Assembly (NCBI GenBank): GCA_964614415.1
Contig: CAZTLE010000182.1
Location: 1-8,028 of the forward strand
From: CAZTLE01 sp964614415
GTDB lineage: Bacteria; Bacteroidota; Bacteroidia; Flavobacteriales; Flavobacteriaceae
Reading direction: 5' to 3'
DNA length: 8,028 nucleotides
Numbering within the stretch: the first letter of the stretch is position 1; every line of letters begins with the position of its first letter. A program made the translations under genes and the position numbers. The notes under the pieces were generated by a model, which was not told the DNA's origin, made no database searches, and worked only from the letters and a program-made list of their open reading frames with translations. This document shows positions 5,729-8,028 of this stretch, piece after piece.

Positions 5729-7267
5729 ATGCCTGTTTTTATTCAAGACGAGGTCCAATCGACCGATGAGATCATTAATGCCCATTTCGATAATGCCACG
5801 GGTTGGTTTGTGGATGCCGTGTTCGCGGAAATTCCGCTTACGGCGAATGTCGGAATACCCTGGGTGCTAATTATTCTAATGGCCGGTGCGGGTTATTTTA
5901 CCTTCTATTTCCGGTTCATAAACTTCAGGGATTTCTTTACTGCCATTCGGGTAGTGCGCGGAAAGTACGACCACCTGGAAGAGTCCGGTCACGTAGAGGT
6001 TTCCGACTCCATAGCTACTACAGATGGGGATGCTCTTAAAACAGCCCGTGTCGAAGGTGAAGGCGAGGTAAGTCATTTTCAGGCGCTCACTGCTGCCGTG
6101 TCTGCAACTGTTGGTCTCGGTAACATAGCCGGGGTGGCTATTGCGTTAGCCATTGGAGGTCCGGGTGCCACATTCTGGATGATCCTTGTGGGTTTGCTTG
6201 GGATGTCCTCCAAATTCGTGGAATGCACACTCGGGGTTAAATACCGTGAGGTAAACGCAGAAGGCACCATATTCGGTGGGCCCATGTATTATTTGAGTAA
6301 GGGTTTGCGCGAAAAGGGGTTTTCACGGCTTGGAAAAATACTGGCAATTGTATTTGCCATTATGTGTGTTGGAGGGTCCTTTGGTGGCGGGAATATGTTC
6401 CAGGTGAATCAGGCGTTCAAGCTCTTTGAGCATGTTACCGGTGCAGAGAACAGTTTTATCTACGGAAATGGCTGGGTGTTTGGTCTGGTGATGGCTATTT
6501 TCGTCGGAATTGTCATTATAGGAGGGATTAAAAAGATCGCCCAGGTGACTGATAAGGTGGTCCCTGTTATGGTTGTTACGTACATCCTGGCAGTGCTTAT
6601 CATTTTGGGGATCAACTTTGAATCAATCCCTTCCGCTTTTGGAGCTATTTGGGACGGGGCTTTTAGTCCGGAGGGAGTCGTAGGTGGCTTCGTCGGAGTA
6701 CTTATTCAAGGGTTTAAGCGGGGTGCGTTCAGTAATGAAGCCGGAGTGGGAAGTGCCTCCATTGCGCATAGTGCCGTTAAAACGAAATATCCTGCCAGTG
6801 AAGGTTTGGTGGCATTGTTGGAGCCCTTTATCGATACGGTTCTGGTATGTACGATGACAGCTTTGGCGCTGATCATTACCGGGCAAGTGACGGTAGGAGA
6901 GGAGATCAGTTTTGAACAGGGGGTGCTGCTTACCTCGTCAGCATTGGAAAGTGGTATCTCGTGGTTCCCGTACGTGCTCACGGTTGCAGTGGTCCTGTTT
7001 GCGTTCTCCTCAATGATCTCCTGGTCGTACTACGGATTTCAGGCGTGGAGTTATCTCTTCGGAAGGGGTCGTCGTACAGAGTATACCTATAAAGTACTCT
7101 TCTGCATTTTCACCATTATAGGTGCCGCGGCTACTTTGGGTGCGGTGACCGATTTTAGCGATGCGATGATCTTTGCGATGATGGTGCCGAATATGATCGG
7201 ACTATTCCTGTTGCGCAAGAAGGTGATTGCAGAGCTAAGACGATACAGGAAGGTAATGCGGGGTTAG
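5729..7267 (+). CDS. Alanine/glycine:cation symporter family protein (AGCS)
   Basis: This is an inner-membrane secondary transporter of the AGCS family, which takes up small neutral amino acids such as alanine or glycine with Na+ or H+. It is full length at 512 residues, with a first TM segment at about 43-63 and many hydrophobic spans after it. Family landmarks are VGLGNIAGVAIA (128-139), the signature-like GGPGATFWM (143-151), MSSKFVECTLGVKYRE (from 159), GGPMYYL, the GGGNMFQ segment, and SNEAGVGSASIAH (335-347), then a hydrophobic stretch typical of the family. The hydrophilic loop between the first spans (about 70-115) carries many acidic residues, which I recall as usual in Bacteroidota members. 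The ATG at 5729 is chosen over the in-frame TTG at 5708, which would add seven residues and overlap the likely promoter. No Shine-Dalgarno sequence is seen. It lies 95 bp after the membrane regulator. The exact substrate and coupling ion cannot be read from the sequence. Confidence 0.94.
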   Translation: MPVFIQDEVQSTDEIINAHFDNATGWFVDAVFAEIPLTANVGIPWVLIILMAGAGYFTFYFRFINFRDFFTAIRVVRGKYDHLEESGHVEVSDSIATTDGDALKTARVEGEGEVSHFQALTAAVSATVGLGNIAGVAIALAIGGPGATFWMILVGLLGMSSKFVECTLGVKYREVNAEGTIFGGPMYYLSKGLREKGFSRLGKILAIVFAIMCVGGSFGGGNMFQVNQAFKLFEHVTGAENSFIYGNGWVFGLVMAIFVGIVIIGGIKKIAQVTDKVVPVMVVTYILAVLIILGINFESIPSAFGAIWDGAFSPEGVVGGFVGVLIQGFKRGAFSNEAGVGSASIAHSAVKTKYPASEGLVALLEPFIDTVLVCTMTALALIITGQVTVGEEISFEQGVLLTSSALESGISWFPYVLTVAVVLFAFSSMISWSYYGFQAWSYLFGRGRRTEYTYKVLFCIFTIIGAAATLGAVTDFSDAMIFAMMVPNMIGLFLLRKKVIAELRRYRKVMRG

Positions 7268-7270
7268 ATA

Positions 7271-7321
7271 ATTTGAAGATTAACTAATTGATCAATTATC
7301 AAATCGAAATCATCTTCAAAT
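7271..7321. repeat. Nested palindromes between convergent genes, possible bidirectional terminator
   Basis: ATTTGAAGAT (7271-7280) and ATCTTCAAAT (7312-7321) form a perfect 10-bp inverted repeat across a 31-nt loop, and inside it TAATTGATCAATTA (7285-7298) is a perfect 14-bp palindrome. The region separates the symporter stop (7267) from the stop of the opposing gene (7333). A structure here could serve both genes as a transcription end, but it is AT-rich and lacks a clear T-run, so this is an inference from position. It may instead be an intergenic repeat copy. Confidence 0.45.
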
Positions 7322-7332
7322 CAACCAATCGA

Positions 7333-7728
7333 CTAAAGAGTCATCATCCAGTTTCGCTGTAGTTTCCGAAACTTTTTGAGTTCGTTGCGAAGGAGTTGCA
7401 GAAATTCCCGTCCGTTACTGTTGGAACGTTCCAGTCGCTCACAATTTTTGTACAGGCGATTGGTCAGACGTTCCACGGAGGCAGCATGACGATGCTTTTC
7501 TTCGGAGAATACCTGGGTTTCCGCTTTTACGATCTCAGGAGCCAGCGACACGGACTGCTGAACGATATCTCCCGTAAAATAGATATACGGATTTTCTTTA
7601 CCATTGGACTCCAAAGGGGCCAGATCATCAGCCATGTAGCAGGAAATATGGTGCGACAGCCTAAAGATCTCCAATGCCTTTTTATACAGTGGAGATTCCG
7701 GCAAATGCGATGGAATATTTGGTAACAT
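7333..7728 (-). CDS. Uncharacterised 131-residue helical protein
   Basis: I do not recognise a named family. The protein starts MLPNIPSHLPESPLYKKALE and appears soluble: no signal peptide and no membrane segment. The N-terminal third looks helical (residues about 12-38), a central NPYIYFTGDIVQQS segment (46-59) follows, and the rest is a charged helical region with many K, R and E, ending KKFRKLQRNWMMTL. The IVQQS-LAPEIVKAE stretch and regular hydrophobic spacing suggest a small helical bundle, loosely like four-helix-bundle proteins, but that is only an impression. I recall similar short proteins in other Flavobacteriia. The gene is convergent with the symporter and divergent from the Lrp/AsnC gene. 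The minus-strand reading is preferred over the overlapping plus-strand frame (7396-7725) because it gives a balanced, helix-forming composition and has a perfect -7 element upstream. Confidence 0.78.
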   Translation of the reverse strand: MLPNIPSHLPESPLYKKALEIFRLSHHISCYMADDLAPLESNGKENPYIYFTGDIVQQSVSLAPEIVKAETQVFSEEKHRHAASVERLTNRLYKNCERLERSNSNGREFLQLLRNELKKFRKLQRNWMMTL

Positions 7729-7760
7729 GACGACGTAAACAGGTCTTATAGCAATTCACC

Positions 7761-7768
7761 CAAATTTA
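7761..7768 (-). promoter_or_regulatory. Putative promoter -7 element for the 131-residue protein gene
   Basis: Read on the minus strand this is TAAATTTG, a full match to TAnnTTTG and identical to the element upstream of icmF. It predicts a start near 7754 and a leader of about 26 nt before the ATG at 7728. I see no TTG at the usual -33 distance, so the call rests on the -7 element and its position. Confidence 0.48.
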
Positions 7769-7792
7769 GTGACAAATTACGACTCCATTCTA

Positions 7793-7820
7793 TTGATTTT
7801 AAGGTAAAATCGTATATTTA
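7793..7820 (+). promoter_or_regulatory. Putative promoter of the Lrp/AsnC gene
   Basis: TTG (7793-7795) and TATATTTA (7813-7820), one mismatch from TAnnTTTG, are spaced 17 bp apart, within the known Bacteroidota range. The start would fall near 7827, giving a leader of about 36 nt before the ATG at 7863. It is arranged back to back with the minus-strand promoter at 7761-7768. Surrounding AT-richness raises the chance of a fortuitous match. Confidence 0.48.
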
Positions 7821-7836
7821 CTTTAAATATTAAGTA
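7819..7836. promoter_or_regulatory. Imperfect AT-rich palindrome, possible autoregulatory site
   Basis: TACTT (7819-7823) and AAGTA (7832-7836) are inverted arms around an AT-only centre, overlapping the predicted transcript start of the Lrp/AsnC gene. Lrp-family proteins commonly bind AT-rich imperfect palindromes of about 15 bp and repress their own gene. That knowledge plus the position suggests autoregulation; the arms are short and the region is AT-rich, so chance is possible. Confidence 0.3.
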
Positions 7837-7862
7837 TTTAGTTCTGCTAATTATTAATTTTT

Positions 7863-8028
7863 ATGGATTCGCTGAATTGGAAAATCCTGAAGTGCTTGCA
7901 GACTAACGCCCGTCAGTCCAATGCACAAATAGGTCGTACCGTGGGCATTAGCTCTCCGGCTGTTGCCGAACGAATCCAGAAAATGGAGGACGCTGGGATC
8001 ATTACAGGGTATAAGACCCTGGTATCTC
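7863..8028 (+). CDS. Lrp/AsnC family transcriptional regulator, N-terminal part (cut by window end)
   Basis: Only the first 55 codons are present; the frame is open to the last base. They encode the winged helix-turn-helix of an Lrp/AsnC regulator: LNWKILKCLQTNARQSN (4-20), the first HTH helix AQIGRTVGIS (21-30), the recognition helix SPAVAERIQKME (31-42) and the GIITGY turn (45-50). Full members of the family are about 150-160 residues with a C-terminal ligand-binding RAM domain, which would lie beyond the window. They usually form octamers that respond to amino acids and control amino-acid transport or metabolism and often their own gene. The ATG at 7863 fits the family's usual N-terminus; upstream is AT-rich with no Shine-Dalgarno sequence. 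It is divergent from the 131-residue protein gene. The nearby amino-acid symporter is a plausible target, by context only. Confidence 0.9.
   Translation, partial: MDSLNWKILKCLQTNARQSNAQIGRTVGISSPAVAERIQKMEDAGIITGYKTLVS

Noticed and set aside
7396..7725. 109-codon plus-strand frame overlapping the minus-strand 131-residue gene
   Set aside because: The two frames are mutually exclusive in practice. The minus-strand one has a promoter element, a balanced composition and a helical pattern; this one looks like a hydrophobic shadow with no start signals.
1..8028. CRISPR array, tRNA/rRNA genes, insertion sequence or prophage genes
   Set aside because: I looked for regularly spaced direct repeats, tRNA-like cloverleaf segments, transposase-like proteins and phage proteins and found none.

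Overview
The window looks like the chromosome of a marine-type member of Bacteroidota, most likely Flavobacteriaceae. The protein sequences read like that family's versions of DUF4197, fused isobutyryl-CoA mutase and the AGCS symporter. None of the starts has a convincing Shine-Dalgarno sequence. Several intergenic regions carry the Bacteroidota -7 promoter element TAnnTTTG or a one-mismatch version. Genus cannot be told from this window, and family-level statements come from recall, not from a search.

Layout from left to right: (1) bases 1-137 hold a mosaic of small intergenic repeats (a GC-rich hairpin, a second weak hairpin and an eight-unit degenerate 7-bp array) that runs into the stop codon of the first gene. 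(2) 132-839, minus strand, is a DUF4197 lipoprotein. (3) A divergent intergenic region (840-1023) carries a perfect -7 element for (4) icmF (1024-4455, plus), a single-chain fused mutase with a B12-binding domain, a G-protein chaperone domain and a mutase barrel. (5) 59 bp later comes a 7-TM membrane protein with a cytoplasmic coiled coil and a LuxR-type helix-turn-helix (4515-5633, plus). (6) A 95-bp gap with a 9-bp inverted repeat leads to (7) an alanine/glycine:cation symporter (5729-7267, plus). (8) An AT-rich gap with nested palindromes separates this from a convergent gene (9) for a 131-residue uncharacterised protein (7333-7728, minus). (10) A divergent promoter region (7729-7862) leads to (11) the start of an Lrp/AsnC regulator (7863 onward, plus), cut off by the window end. 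No stretch without a gene exceeds 300 bases, and I see no RNA genes, CRISPR array, insertion sequence or phage genes.

The genes suggest amino-acid and short-chain acyl-CoA metabolism. IcmF interconverts isobutyryl-CoA (a valine breakdown product) and n-butyryl-CoA, the symporter imports small neutral amino acids, and Lrp-family proteins typically respond to amino acids. The membrane-tethered regulator between the mutase and the symporter could control one or both. These links rest on neighbourhood only.

The most striking observation is in IcmF: the P-loop lysine of the G-protein domain reads as glutamate (codon GAA at 1648-1650), while every other GTPase and mutase motif I can check is intact. 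It is one base change away from AAA, so it is either a real natural variant with an impaired nucleotide site or a sequence error. The rest of the window is mostly ordinary; I do not see a clear undescribed multi-gene system.
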